Below, piece by piece: positions 31,581-38,250 of a stretch of 38,250 nucleotides of DNA. This DNA comes from an uncultured Opitutia bacterium. GTDB lineage: Bacteria; Verrucomicrobiota; Verrucomicrobiia; Opitutales; Opitutaceae. The position numbers and the translations under genes are program-made. The DNA is taken from contig CAIQQB010000077.1 of the NCBI GenBank assembly GCA_903873805.1, forward strand, positions 1 to 38,250, written 5' to 3'. A model generated the notes under the pieces. The model searched no databases. It was not told where the DNA came from and saw only the letters and a list, made by a program, of their open reading frames with translations. Each line of letters opens with the position of its first letter. Position 1 is the stretch's first letter.

Positions 31581-32693
31581 AGTATTTTTTAGCAAACCCA
31601 CCAGTTCCGCCATGCCGGCGGCCATGCTGATGCGGGGGGAGTAGCCAAGGTCGCGACGGGCGGCGGCGATCGAGAACCAGTGGTCCTTGGCCAGTTCGGC
31701 GGCGACAAAACGCGTCATCGGCGGATCCCCCCGCAGCGGCAGCAGCCGCCACGCGCCCTCGCACAGCGCCCCGAGGGCGGTTGCAGCGGGGAGCGGAACC
31801 CTCTTCCTCACGGGCGGTTCGCCGAGCGCGTGAAGCAGCCCGTTGATCCAGTCCCAGAGCACGACCGGCTCGCCGTTGGTGATAAAAAAGGGGCGCCCCG
31901 CTATCGGGGTGGAACGTTCAACATTCAACATTGAACGTTCAACGTCCAAGTGGGCAATCCCGTCTCGGGGCGGAGCGAGGCTGGCTGAGGGTTGAATGTT
32001 GGAGGTTGAGTGTTGAACGTTGCCCGAGGCCGCGGTTTCGCGGGCGAGGGCTTGTTCGGCGAGGAGGTGGGCGTCCACGGCGTTTTCAACATGGACCAGG
32101 TCCACGCGGTTCTTGCCGGCGCCAACGATGCGCAGCCGGCCGGCGCGGGCGCGCGCGAGCAGACGCGGCACAAGGTGCGGGTCGCCCGGGCCCCAGATCA
32201 GGTGCGGGCGCAGGGCAACCGTGAGCAACTCCGGGCCGCTGGCGGCGAGCACCTCGCGCTCGGCCTGAGCCTTGGTCAGCGGATAGGGGCTGGGGCAGTC
32301 GGTGGTGAGCGGAAGCGACTCGTCGGCCCCGGCGAGGTCGCGGCCGTTGTACACCACGCTCGGCGTGCTGGTGTAAACGAGCCGCCGCACGCCGTGCTCG
32401 CGGCAGCCCGCGATCACGGCGCGGGTGCCGAGAACGTTGGCGCGGAAAAAATCGTCGTAGCGGCCCCAGACGCCGACCTTGGCGGCGACATGGAAAACGG
32501 TTTCCATGCGGGCGCAGGCGGCGCGGACGGCGGTCGCGTCGTCGAGGGCGGCGCGGATGAAACGCACCCCGCGGGCCTCCAGGTCTGGGGCCGGAGTGCG
32601 GGCCAGCACGGTGACGATCCGGCCGGAAGCGAGGAGTCGTTCGACCAGGTGCCGGCCGAGAAAGCCGGTGCCGCCCGTGACAAGAGTGCTCAT
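31578..32693 (-). CDS. oleD: OleD-like 2-alkyl-3-oxoalkanoate reductase (3-beta-HSD type SDR)
   Basis: A 371-residue extended SDR of the 3-beta-HSD/OleD type. The N-terminal Rossmann motif is LVTGGTGFLGRHLVERLL and the active site Tyr and Lys are in SPYPLTKAQAE. Other landmarks are VFHVAAKVGVWGRYDDFFRA, RRLVYTSTPSVVYNGRD and FFITNGEPVVLWDWI. It overlaps the upstream OleC gene by 4 bp (ATGA), so the two are translationally coupled, and OleD reduces the 2-alkyl-3-ketone that OleC later turns into a beta-lactone. Residues about 224-261 are extra, containing VQHSTSNIQPS and LDVERSMLNVERST, encoded by a palindromic repeat. No OleA or OleB gene is present. Confidence 0.86.
   Translation of the reverse strand: MSTLVTGGTGFLGRHLVERLLASGRIVTVLARTPAPDLEARGVRFIRAALDDATAVRAACARMETVFHVAAKVGVWGRYDDFFRANVLGTRAVIAGCREHGVRRLVYTSTPSVVYNGRDLAGADESLPLTTDCPSPYPLTKAQAEREVLAASGPELLTVALRPHLIWGPGDPHLVPRLLARARAGRLRIVGAGKNRVDLVHVENAVDAHLLAEQALARETAASGNVQHSTSNIQPSASLAPPRDGIAHLDVERSMLNVERSTPIAGRPFFITNGEPVVLWDWINGLLHALGEPPVRKRVPLPAATALGALCEGAWRLLPLRGDPPMTRFVAAELAKDHWFSIAAARRDLGYSPRISMAAGMAELVGLLKNT
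31912..32023. repeat. TTCAACATTCAAC-type palindrome inside oleD
   Basis: Arms at 31912-31947 (AACGTTCAACATTCAACATT) and 31989-32023 (its complement, TTGAATGTTGGAGGTTGAG) flank about 41 bp. The frame is kept, adding peptides such as NVQHSTSNIQ and LNVERST in the loop before the strand RPFFITNGEP. The same family is in oleC. Confidence 0.82.
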
Positions 32694-34480
32694 CGTTTGG
32701 GATTGCTGCGGTAACCCTTGGAGCCCGCCGCCCAGCGGGCCAGGGCGAGCCGGTGGATTTTGGCGTTGTGCCGCACGTCAACCGGAAAGGCCGGGTGAAA
32801 GTAAAAGATCTCCATGCGACCCGCATAGGGGTGGCCCGCCGCCGCCGCCCGCAGAGCACGGGCAAAATGACGGCAGGCGTCGCTATCCTTGATCAAGCCC
32901 GGCTCGTCCGGCTCGATGACCATGGCCGCCTGCTGGCGGCCGGCCGCGCCGAGGCCGATCAGAGCGGAACGGCGTACCCCGGCACAGGTGTTGAAGAAAG
33001 GTTCCACCTGACCGGTGAAAAGGGGCCCGGCCGGAGTCCGGACCAGTTCGGCCTTGCGTCCGCAGAACCAGAGGTAGCCGGACGCATCCAGGTAGCCGCA
33101 ATCGCCCATCCGGTGCCATGGCGAGGATGCGGAGCCGGAGGAACGTCCAACCTCCAACATTGAACACTCAACATTCAAGGCGACAGAGGGTTGCGGTGAA
33201 AGTTGGGCGTTGGATGTTGACGGTTGAATGTTGAGGGCGGCAATCTTCGCCGCTGCGGTGGCGGCGGGCAGGCCGTCGTATTCGCGGGTGACGCTCGGAC
33301 CGGACACGATGATTTCACCGATTTCCCCGGGTGGCAGTTCGCGCGCCGCGGCCAGGGTGGCGAGGGGGCCGTCGGTCAGGGCGATGATCTTCACCCGGTT
33401 GGCGGGCAGGACGCGGCCCACGCAGGTGCCGCCGCCGGCCAGCGTGGTTGCGGTCACCTTGGCGGTGACATCCGGCCCGCTGATGGTGCTCACCGGCAGG
33501 ACCTCGGTGGCGCCATAGGGGCTGTGCAGCTCCCCGTTGGGCAGGATTCCGGCCATGAGGGCCCAGAGGTCGGGCGGGACCGGCGCCCCGGCGCAGAGCA
33601 CACGGCGCAAGGTGGGCAGCTGGAGCCGTTCGCGCTGACAGTGGAGGGCGAGGATGCGCCAGAGCGTGGGGGAGCCGAAGGAGTTGGTGACGTTTTCCTG
33701 GCGGATGGCCTGCACAATGCGGGCGGGGTCGAGGCGCGCCGGGTGCCGCGGGTCGAACTCCGGCACGATGGTGGTCAGTCCGAGCGCCGGGTTGAAGAGA
33801 GCGAACAGCGGCAGCAGCGGGAGATCGATCTCGCCCGGCAGGATGCCATAGGCCTCGCGTACGAGGCGGACTTGGGCGTCAAACATGCCGTGGGTGTAAC
33901 AGACCCCCTTCGGGGCGCCGGTCGAGCCGGAGGTGAAGAGAATGGCGGCCAGATCATCCGGTGCACTCACCACGGCGTTCACCGGGCCGCTGGCGCCGGT
34001 GGTTGCCGGCGCGGCGAGCCGGGCGGTGGGCCGGCGGCTGACGAGCACGCGCACCTCGACGCTGCGAAACGTCGGCCGGAAGAACTGGCTGATGATCCAG
34101 GCCGGCAGGATGCCGAGCAGCACACGGGGCCTTGTGCGGGCGACACAGGCCAGAAAACTGGCCCGGCCCATGCCGGGGTCGATCAGCACGGGCACCGCGC
34201 CAAGCTGGAAAAGCGCAAAGGCGGCGGCGAGGAGGGGCAGACCCTGCCGGACCATCACCAGCACCCGGTCGCCCCGCCGGACGCCGCGGGCGGCAAGGTG
34301 GGCGTGCCAGGCGTCCACCTCCGCAGCGAGCCCGGCAAAGGTGAGCGTCAGGTAATCGATATCCCCGGTGAGCGTGCGGCCCCGCGGGATCTTCAGGGCG
34401 GGGGTGAGCGGCTGGCTCCGGGCCATCCGTCCGAGATGGCAGGCGATGTTGGGATTGTCGGTCGGCAAGCGGATCGACAT
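32690..34480 (-). CDS. oleC: OleC-like AMP-dependent beta-lactone synthetase
   Basis: A 596-residue ANL-superfamily adenylating enzyme of OleC type. The ATP motif is ILFTSGSTGAPKGVCYTHG near residues 190-208, LHSPYGATEVLPVS follows, and MGDCGYLDASGYLWFCGRK is the A8 region. The C-terminal FPVDVRHNAKIHRLALARW is highly characteristic of OleC. It converts a 2-alkyl-3-hydroxy acid to a beta-lactone on the way to long-chain olefins or related lipids. Residues about 416-447 (NIQPSTSNAQ to NVECSMLEVGRSS) come from an in-frame palindromic repeat, between core and C-terminal domains. The ATG at 34480 is standard; a terminator separates it from the upstream lipoprotein. Confidence 0.9.
   Translation of the reverse strand: MSIRLPTDNPNIACHLGRMARSQPLTPALKIPRGRTLTGDIDYLTLTFAGLAAEVDAWHAHLAARGVRRGDRVLVMVRQGLPLLAAAFALFQLGAVPVLIDPGMGRASFLACVARTRPRVLLGILPAWIISQFFRPTFRSVEVRVLVSRRPTARLAAPATTGASGPVNAVVSAPDDLAAILFTSGSTGAPKGVCYTHGMFDAQVRLVREAYGILPGEIDLPLLPLFALFNPALGLTTIVPEFDPRHPARLDPARIVQAIRQENVTNSFGSPTLWRILALHCQRERLQLPTLRRVLCAGAPVPPDLWALMAGILPNGELHSPYGATEVLPVSTISGPDVTAKVTATTLAGGGTCVGRVLPANRVKIIALTDGPLATLAAARELPPGEIGEIIVSGPSVTREYDGLPAATAAAKIAALNIQPSTSNAQLSPQPSVALNVECSMLEVGRSSGSASSPWHRMGDCGYLDASGYLWFCGRKAELVRTPAGPLFTGQVEPFFNTCAGVRRSALIGLGAAGRQQAAMVIEPDEPGLIKDSDACRHFARALRAAAAGHPYAGRMEIFYFHPAFPVDVRHNAKIHRLALARWAAGSKGYRSNPKR
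33142..33235. repeat. TTCAACATTCAAC-type palindrome inside oleC
   Basis: Arms at 33142-33178 (AACGTCCAACCTCCAACATT and TGAACACTCAACATTCAA) and 33201-33235 (containing GTTGGATGTTGACGG) are imperfect inverted copies. Same family as the oleD insert, encoding NIQPSTSNAQ and LNVECSMLEV. Confidence 0.8.
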
Positions 34481-34506
34481 TCACACAAAGTCGCGGCGAG
34501 GAAACG

Positions 34507-34539
34507 AAAAACCCCGCGGGGCACAGGGCCGTCGCGGGG
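34507..34539 (-). terminator. Rho-independent terminator after small lipoprotein gene
   Basis: On the minus strand CCCCGCG and CGCGGGG form a stem around a 13- to 14-base loop, followed by TTTTT. It lies 22 bp past the stop of the lipoprotein gene and 27 bp before the oleC start, so the two are separate transcripts. Confidence 0.8.
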
Positions 34540-34561
34540 TGAAATAACTTGGGCGGACGGC

Positions 34562-34816
34562 TCAGTAGTTGGTGTACTTGGTAAGACCCCAGAAGGTCGA
34601 GACGCTCGTGCCGGACGGAGTGGCGGAGGAGAACGCTTTCCCGTCAATGCCGATGGCATATTGTGCGGGATCGCTAAAATCACCCGTCTCGACGGTCACC
34701 AAACCGCCGAGAACCTTGGTGATCTTTCCGTTGTGGGTTGGCTGCGTGGCGCAACCGGATGAAAGCAGGGCCGCAATGGCGCAAAGGGCGAGGGGAAACA
34801 GAAGCTTGGATTTCAT
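34562..34816 (-). CDS. Small lipoprotein, unknown
   Basis: An 84-residue lipoprotein with a signal peptide (MKSKLLFPLALCAIAALLSS) and the lipobox LSSGC, so Cys22 is the likely modified residue. The mature part contains ITKVLGGLVTVETGDFSDP and ends WGLTKYTNY. No family was recognised. A clear terminator follows. It lies between RNase D upstream and oleC downstream on the same strand and probably has its own promoter in the 63-bp gap or is the tail of the RNase D transcript. Confidence 0.75.
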   Translation of the reverse strand: MKSKLLFPLALCAIAALLSSGCATQPTHNGKITKVLGGLVTVETGDFSDPAQYAIGIDGKAFSSATPSGTSVSTFWGLTKYTNY

Positions 34817-34879
34817 GGGTAGGGGGAGCGAAGTTGGGAGGTGGATGGACGTTTGGCAAGCCTGAGAATCAAACAAATT

Positions 34880-36049
34880 TCACGCCTGGGGCACCAGCAC
34901 TTTTTCCCGGAGCAGCCCGGCCTGCCAGGGCAGCAGGATTTCGTCGATTTTCTCCGGCGCACGGGCCAGCAACGCCAGCTGCGAACGGTTCGCGATCAGG
35001 GTGGGGTCGAGGGCCAGGGCGGAGGCCACCCGGTCGCGTTCCGCCTTGAGCCGGTCCTGGCGGGAGAGCTCATCGACGGAGAAGGCGTGGCGTTCGACCC
35101 GCGGGCGACGCGGCAGGGTCTGCGGGTCGCGGGCGAGACCGGTGCCGAGGGCGGACTCAAGGGATGGGGCCAGGCGGGAGTGGCGCTTGCCGAGGTTGAC
35201 GGCGGCGAGAATGGTGGCGGCCGATTCCCCCTCCTCGGCGGCAAAGGCCAGCTTGAGCAACAGCTCCTGGCTGCAAACCTTGAAGGGCGGAACATCGAGC
35301 TTGCGCGCCCATTCCTCACGCCAATGCCAGACTGCGTGGAGCACCCCAAGCCCGCGGCCCCGGAGTTTTTCGGACCGGCCGATGCGCCAGGCCGTCTGCT
35401 CATCCCGGGGGAAGCCGCTGAGGGCGGACTCAATCTGGCGTCGGCACTGCTGGTCGAGCCAGGCCAGCCGGTCCAGCCCGGCCAGTTCGCGGGTCAGCAG
35501 GTCGCGGAGGGCCGGCAGATGCCAGACATCCAAGGCGGCATAGTCCAGAAGCTTGGGCACGAGGGGCCGCTTGGACCAGTTGGCCCGCTGGCCCTCCTTG
35601 TCGAGCAGAACCCCGAAATGCTCCTCCAGCAGGCCCGCCAGACCGACGCGCTGGCGGTTCAGCAGCTGAGCGGCCAGCATGGTGTCGAACAGGCTGCGGG
35701 CGCGGAAGCCGCACAGATCGTGCAACAGGCGCAGGTCAAAATCGCTGCCGTGCATGAGCAGGTGCTTGGTGGCCAGGCGGGCCCAGAGGGGCTCGAGGGG
35801 CAGCGGTGAAACCACGTCCAGCAGGAACACCTGGCCGTCGAGCAAAAACTGCATCAGGCACATCCGGGTGTGGTAGTGGAACATGTTGTCCGCCTCCGTA
35901 TCGAGCGCGACCTCATCCACGCGGTCGAGCGCCGCCAGCAGCGGGTCGAGCTGGTCGGGACGGTCGATCAGGCGGTAGGTTGGCGGGCGGGCGTTCACTG
36001 TATGGCCCAGTAAACGGCGAACGGCGGCGGGAAGGAAGCGGGAAATCAT
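34880..36049 (-). CDS. rnd: Ribonuclease D
   Basis: A 389-residue 3'-5' exoribonuclease of the DEDD type with an HRDC-like C-terminal part. The four acidic motif positions are visible: VALDTEADNMFHYH (Asp and Glu of motif I), LMHGSDFDLRLLHDLCG (motif II), and LLDYAALDVWHL with the Tyr and Asp of motif III. The C-terminal half (about 215-300 and 320-380) contains HRDC-type helices (AWRIGRSEKLRG). RNase D trims tRNA and other RNA 3' ends in the cytoplasm. The ATG at 36049 gives the normal start; the longer frame upstream has no family features. It is divergent from queC, with 123 bp between them. Confidence 0.9.
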   Translation of the reverse strand: MISRFLPAAVRRLLGHTVNARPPTYRLIDRPDQLDPLLAALDRVDEVALDTEADNMFHYHTRMCLMQFLLDGQVFLLDVVSPLPLEPLWARLATKHLLMHGSDFDLRLLHDLCGFRARSLFDTMLAAQLLNRQRVGLAGLLEEHFGVLLDKEGQRANWSKRPLVPKLLDYAALDVWHLPALRDLLTRELAGLDRLAWLDQQCRRQIESALSGFPRDEQTAWRIGRSEKLRGRGLGVLHAVWHWREEWARKLDVPPFKVCSQELLLKLAFAAEEGESAATILAAVNLGKRHSRLAPSLESALGTGLARDPQTLPRRPRVERHAFSVDELSRQDRLKAERDRVASALALDPTLIANRSQLALLARAPEKIDEILLPWQAGLLREKVLVPQA

Positions 36050-36172
36050 GCGGACGGGACAGGAACATCCCGCAGATTTTGGCGGGCTTTCAATGCCCAA
36101 TTGCGGCGGGGCTGGCGGGGTGGCCGGAGAAAAAGTTGGCAAATCGGCCGCAGCCGACCATGCAAGCGGCTG

Positions 36173-36862
36173 ATGAAAGTGGTTGTGCTCTGTTCCGGCG
36201 GCATGGACTCCGTGACCGCGCTCCATTGGGCGCGGGCACGATACGAGGTCGTCATGGCGGCCAGCTTTGACTACGGCGCGAAACACCATGCCCGCGAACT
36301 GCCGCTGGCAGCCGCGCACGCCGCGGCCCTCGGCGTGCGCCACGAAGTGGTGCGGCTGGATTTTGTCGGGCGGCTCTTCGCCTCCGCCCTGCTCACGACC
36401 GGCGGCGCCATCCCCGACGGCCATTACGAGGCGGCGAGCATGCGGCAAACGGTCGTGCCGTTCCGCAACGCCATCATGCTGGCCATCGCCACCGGGATGG
36501 CGGAGAGCGCGGGCGCGCAGGGCCTGGTCATCGCCGCGCACGGCGGGGACCATGCGATCTACCCGGACTGCCGCGAGGAATTCATGCAGGCGATGGGCGA
36601 GGCCATGCGACTGGGGACCGACGCCGGCCTCGTCCTGCTGCGCCCGTTCATCGCGATGAACAAGGGGCAGATCGCCGCCGAGGGGGCGCGACTGGGCGTT
36701 GATTTCGCCCTCACCTGGTCCTGTTACAAAGGCGGCCCCGTGCACTGCGGCACCTGTGGCACCTGCGTCGAGCGGCGCGAGGCCTTCCTCCAAGCCGGCC
36801 TGCCCGACCCCACGGTCTACACCGACACAGGCCCGCTGCCGCCAAAGCCGCCCCGGCGCTGA
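36173..36862 (+). CDS. queC: 7-cyano-7-deazaguanine synthase QueC
   Basis: A 229-residue ATP-dependent enzyme that turns 7-carboxy-7-deazaguanine into preQ0 on the queuosine and archaeosine path. The PP-loop SGGMDS is at residues 8-13. The zinc-binding cysteines are in SCYKGGPVHCGTCGTCVERR. Other signatures are ASFDYGAKHHARELP and AAHGGDHAIYPDCREEFM. Start and length fit the family. It lies 72 bp before queE on the same strand. No queD or folE gene is present in the window. Confidence 0.96.
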   Translation: MKVVVLCSGGMDSVTALHWARARYEVVMAASFDYGAKHHARELPLAAAHAAALGVRHEVVRLDFVGRLFASALLTTGGAIPDGHYEAASMRQTVVPFRNAIMLAIATGMAESAGAQGLVIAAHGGDHAIYPDCREEFMQAMGEAMRLGTDAGLVLLRPFIAMNKGQIAAEGARLGVDFALTWSCYKGGPVHCGTCGTCVERREAFLQAGLPDPTVYTDTGPLPPKPPRR

Positions 36863-36934
36863 CCGCCCCGGCGACCCCGCCGAAGAAGTGTTCCCATCCG
36901 CCGTCCGGCCGTGCAACCTGCCGGACAGACTCCG

Positions 36935-37627
36935 ATGCTGATTGCCGAAATCTTCCATTCTCTCCAAGGCGAGGGCACGCTGGCGGGCGTGCCCTCGGTG
37001 TTCGTTCGCACCAGCGGCTGCAACCTCCGCTGCGTCTGGTGCGACACCTCCTACGCCTCATGGACCCCGGAGGGGACGGTCCGCTCGGTGGCCGCCATCG
37101 TCGCAGAGGTGCTCCGCCATCCGACCCGCCATGTCGTCCTCACCGGCGGCGAACCAATGATTGCCCCGGACATCCATGCGCTGGCGGCGGAACTCCGCCA
37201 GCTTGGCCGGCACATCACCATCGAAACCGCCGCGACGATCGCGCCGGCCGGCATCGCCTGCGACCTCGCTTCGCTCTCGCCCAAACTGCTCAACTCCGCC
37301 CCCGCCGCCGGAGAACATGCGGCGTGGCGTCGCCGGCACGAGGCCACCCGCTGGCAGCCGGACGTCGTGCGCGCCTGGCTGGACCAGGGACCGTGGCAGC
37401 TCAAGTTTGTCGTCGCCCAGCCGGACGATGTGGATGAGCTGGAAGCCATGCTGGCGAAACTGGGACGCGACGTCCCACGCCACCAGGTGCTGCTCATGCC
37501 CGAGGGCGTCGATGCAGCGGGGCTGCGTCAGCGGTCCGCCTGGCTGGCCGAAATCTGCCGGGAGCGCGGCTACCGCTTTGCTTCCCGGCTGCAGATCGAG
37601 CTCTACGGGCACCGGCGCGGCACCTGA
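36935..37627 (+). CDS. queE: 7-carboxy-7-deazaguanine synthase QueE
   Basis: A 230-residue radical-SAM enzyme that contracts 6-carboxy-tetrahydropterin into 7-carboxy-7-deazaguanine, the step before QueC. The cluster motif is SGCNLRCVWCDTSYASW with three cysteines. FHSLQGEGTLAGVPSVFVRT at the start and VVLTGGEPMIAPDI with ITIETAATIAP follow the family. The ATG at 36935 is preferred over a GTG 24 bp upstream because MLIAEIFHSLQGEG begins the standard sequence. It is in the same direction as queC and probably co-transcribed with it. Confidence 0.95.
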   Translation: MLIAEIFHSLQGEGTLAGVPSVFVRTSGCNLRCVWCDTSYASWTPEGTVRSVAAIVAEVLRHPTRHVVLTGGEPMIAPDIHALAAELRQLGRHITIETAATIAPAGIACDLASLSPKLLNSAPAAGEHAAWRRRHEATRWQPDVVRAWLDQGPWQLKFVVAQPDDVDELEAMLAKLGRDVPRHQVLLMPEGVDAAGLRQRSAWLAEICRERGYRFASRLQIELYGHRRGT

Positions 37628-37648
37628 CCGCGGGCGCGGGCCAGACAC

Positions 37649-37680
37649 AAAAAAGCCGCTGCGGCCAAAACCGCAGCGGC
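37649..37680 (-). terminator. Rho-independent terminator after SWIB gene
   Basis: GCCGCTGCGG and CCGCAGCGGC form a perfect 10-bp stem around a 6-base loop; on the minus strand the stem is followed by TTTTTT. It lies 27 bp past the SWIB stop and 21 bp past the queE stop on the other strand, and may end the queE transcript too, although there is no T-run in that direction. Confidence 0.9.
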
Positions 37681-37707
37681 GCAATGTCTGACGGAGCAGA
37701 ACGAAAA

Positions 37708-37971
37708 TCAGGCTTTGACGTGGCCCGAGACGAGTTTGGTCATCTCGAACATGCTGACCGACTTCTTGCCGCCAAAGACGGCCTTCAGTTTGTCATCGGC
37801 ATTGATTTGGGTTCTCACTTTCTTGTCCTGGAGACCGTTCTTCTTGATGTAGTCCCAGAGTTTCTTGGTAAGCTCCGTGCGGGGGAGAGGTTTCGATCCA
37901 ACGACGGCCGCGAGGACGTCGTCAGGCTGAACCGGTTTCATGAATGCTGCGTTGGGTTTGCGTTTGGCCAT
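37708..37971 (-). CDS. SWIB/MDM2-domain protein
   Basis: An 87-residue basic protein made of one SWIB domain. MKPVQPDDVLAAVVGSKPLP is the start of the domain, LTKKLWDYIKKNGLQDKK its central helices and VFGGKKSVSMFEMTKLVSGH its end. In bacteria, SWIB proteins are small and related to those fused to DNA topoisomerase I in chlamydiae; the role, probably DNA-associated, is inferred. The ATG at 37971 gives the short basic N terminus MAKRKPNAAF; an upstream ATG at 38004 would add 11 residues and is possible. Confidence 0.92.
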   Translation of the reverse strand: MAKRKPNAAFMKPVQPDDVLAAVVGSKPLPRTELTKKLWDYIKKNGLQDKKVRTQINADDKLKAVFGGKKSVSMFEMTKLVSGHVKA

Positions 37972-38115
37972 AACAAAAACTTTCTTAGGGCGGCCGGAAT
38001 GCATTGCAACGCATTTTTAGAGGGAAAATCGCACGGCGGCTTCGGACCAAAAGTCGGCCCGCCGACAATTTCCGCCGGAATCCGCTCCCGCGGGCCGCCT
38101 GGAGCCCCGCCGATT

Positions 38116-38138
38116 TTGTAGTTAGTAAACAACTACAA
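38116..38138. terminator. AT-rich hairpin downstream of glycine-rich gene
   Basis: TTGTAGTT and AACTACAA form an 8-bp perfect stem around a 7-base loop in an otherwise GC-rich gap. It lies 23 bp past the stop of the partial gene at the window edge, on the minus strand. A T-run is absent, so it is a tentative transcript end. Confidence 0.45.
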
Positions 38139-38160
38139 GCCCCGCCGGCCGCTCCCGGAC

Positions 38161-38250
38161 TCAGCCGCCGCCGCCGCCACGGCCGCCACCTCCGCCACCG
38201 CCGCCACCGCCGCCACCGCCAGCCGCGGCACCGCCGCCACGGGCCGCGCC
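38161..38250 (-). CDS. C-terminal glycine-rich tail of a protein running off the window
   Basis: The last 29 codons and TGA stop of a gene that starts beyond the window edge. The visible part is nearly all Gly and Ala with two Arg residues (RGGGAAAGGGG and GGRGGGGG). It resembles the tail of the RRM protein at the other end of the window, but no domain is visible, so it could equally be another RNA- or DNA-binding protein. The opposite strand is also open, so coding on this strand rests on the in-frame stop and composition. Confidence 0.55.
   Translation of the reverse strand, partial: GAARGGGAAAGGGGGGGGGGGGGRGGGGG

Noticed and set aside
36050..36172. A preQ1 riboswitch before queC
   Set aside because: The leader was checked by eye for the conserved A/C-rich tail and stem-loop of preQ1-I and -II types; nothing similar was found. 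It might still contain a form not recognised.
1..38250. tRNA genes, rRNA genes, CRISPR arrays, transposases or prophage genes
   Set aside because: None was recognised on reading both strands. A covariance-model or HMM search was not possible, so small RNAs may have been missed.

Overview
The window is a 38.25 kb stretch of GC-rich bacterial chromosome with about 39 protein genes on both strands. No rRNA, tRNA or CRISPR array was recognised. The gene set (rhombosortase with its lipoprotein target, Bax-inhibitor-like membrane protein, S23-type four-helix-bundle gene, GH88 hydrolase, OleC/OleD pair, QueC/QueE) and the very dense small palindromic repeats fit a Gram-negative Verrucomicrobia-type genome, most likely of the Opitutaceae kind. 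This placement is inferred from gene content and style and was not searched.

Layout. 0-4.4 kb: RRM RNA-binding protein, chromate transporter, BI-1-like membrane protein, GT1-type glycosyltransferase and a small membrane protein. 4.4-9.1 kb: class I aminotransferase, LysM lipoprotein, arabinose-5-phosphate isomerase, and an ECF sigma gene followed by a membrane-anchored protein that is probably its anti-sigma factor. 9.3-14.2 kb: DUF1080 secreted protein, guanylate kinase, an unknown membrane protein, a four-helix-bundle gene inside an inverted-repeat element, MiaB and a lytic transglycosylase. 14.5-17.4 kb: rhombotarget lipoprotein, rhombosortase and an unknown 452-aa protein. 17.6-23.5 kb: RlmN, a TIGR01777-type SDR, then an aldo/keto reductase, GH88 hydrolase and M20 peptidase on the minus strand. 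23.8-28.8 kb: plus-strand run of PdxH, hybrid histidine kinase, SixA, RmlD-like SDR and lipoate ligase. 28.9-34.5 kb: RumA/RlmD-type methyltransferase, SpoU/TrmH-type methyltransferase, OleD and OleC. 34.5-38.25 kb: small lipoprotein, RNase D, QueC, QueE, SWIB protein and the glycine-rich tail of a protein that runs off the window.

The most unusual feature is the number and placement of palindromic repeats. At least nine families or single elements are visible. Several sit inside reading frames without breaking them: rlmN, the RumA-like gene (three or four inserts), the TrmH-like gene, oleD and oleC all carry them, and they add low-complexity peptides in what look like surface loops. Others run exactly from stop codon to stop codon between convergent genes, or supply a stop or start codon. 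One family, built on GTTCTC units, occurs four times; one copy encloses a four-helix-bundle (23S intervening-sequence, S23-type) gene and the other three have no gene. That resembles an autonomous element with short derivatives.

The genes group into recognisable jobs: RNA modification and decay (MiaB, RlmN, RumA-like, TrmH-like, RNase D, QueC/QueE, RRM protein), envelope and surface biology (KdsD for Kdo/LPS, LysM lipoprotein, lytic transglycosylase, rhombosortase system, glycosyltransferase), long-chain lipid or olefin chemistry (OleC/OleD), cofactor metabolism (PdxH, lipoate ligase) and signalling (ECF sigma pair, hybrid kinase with SixA).
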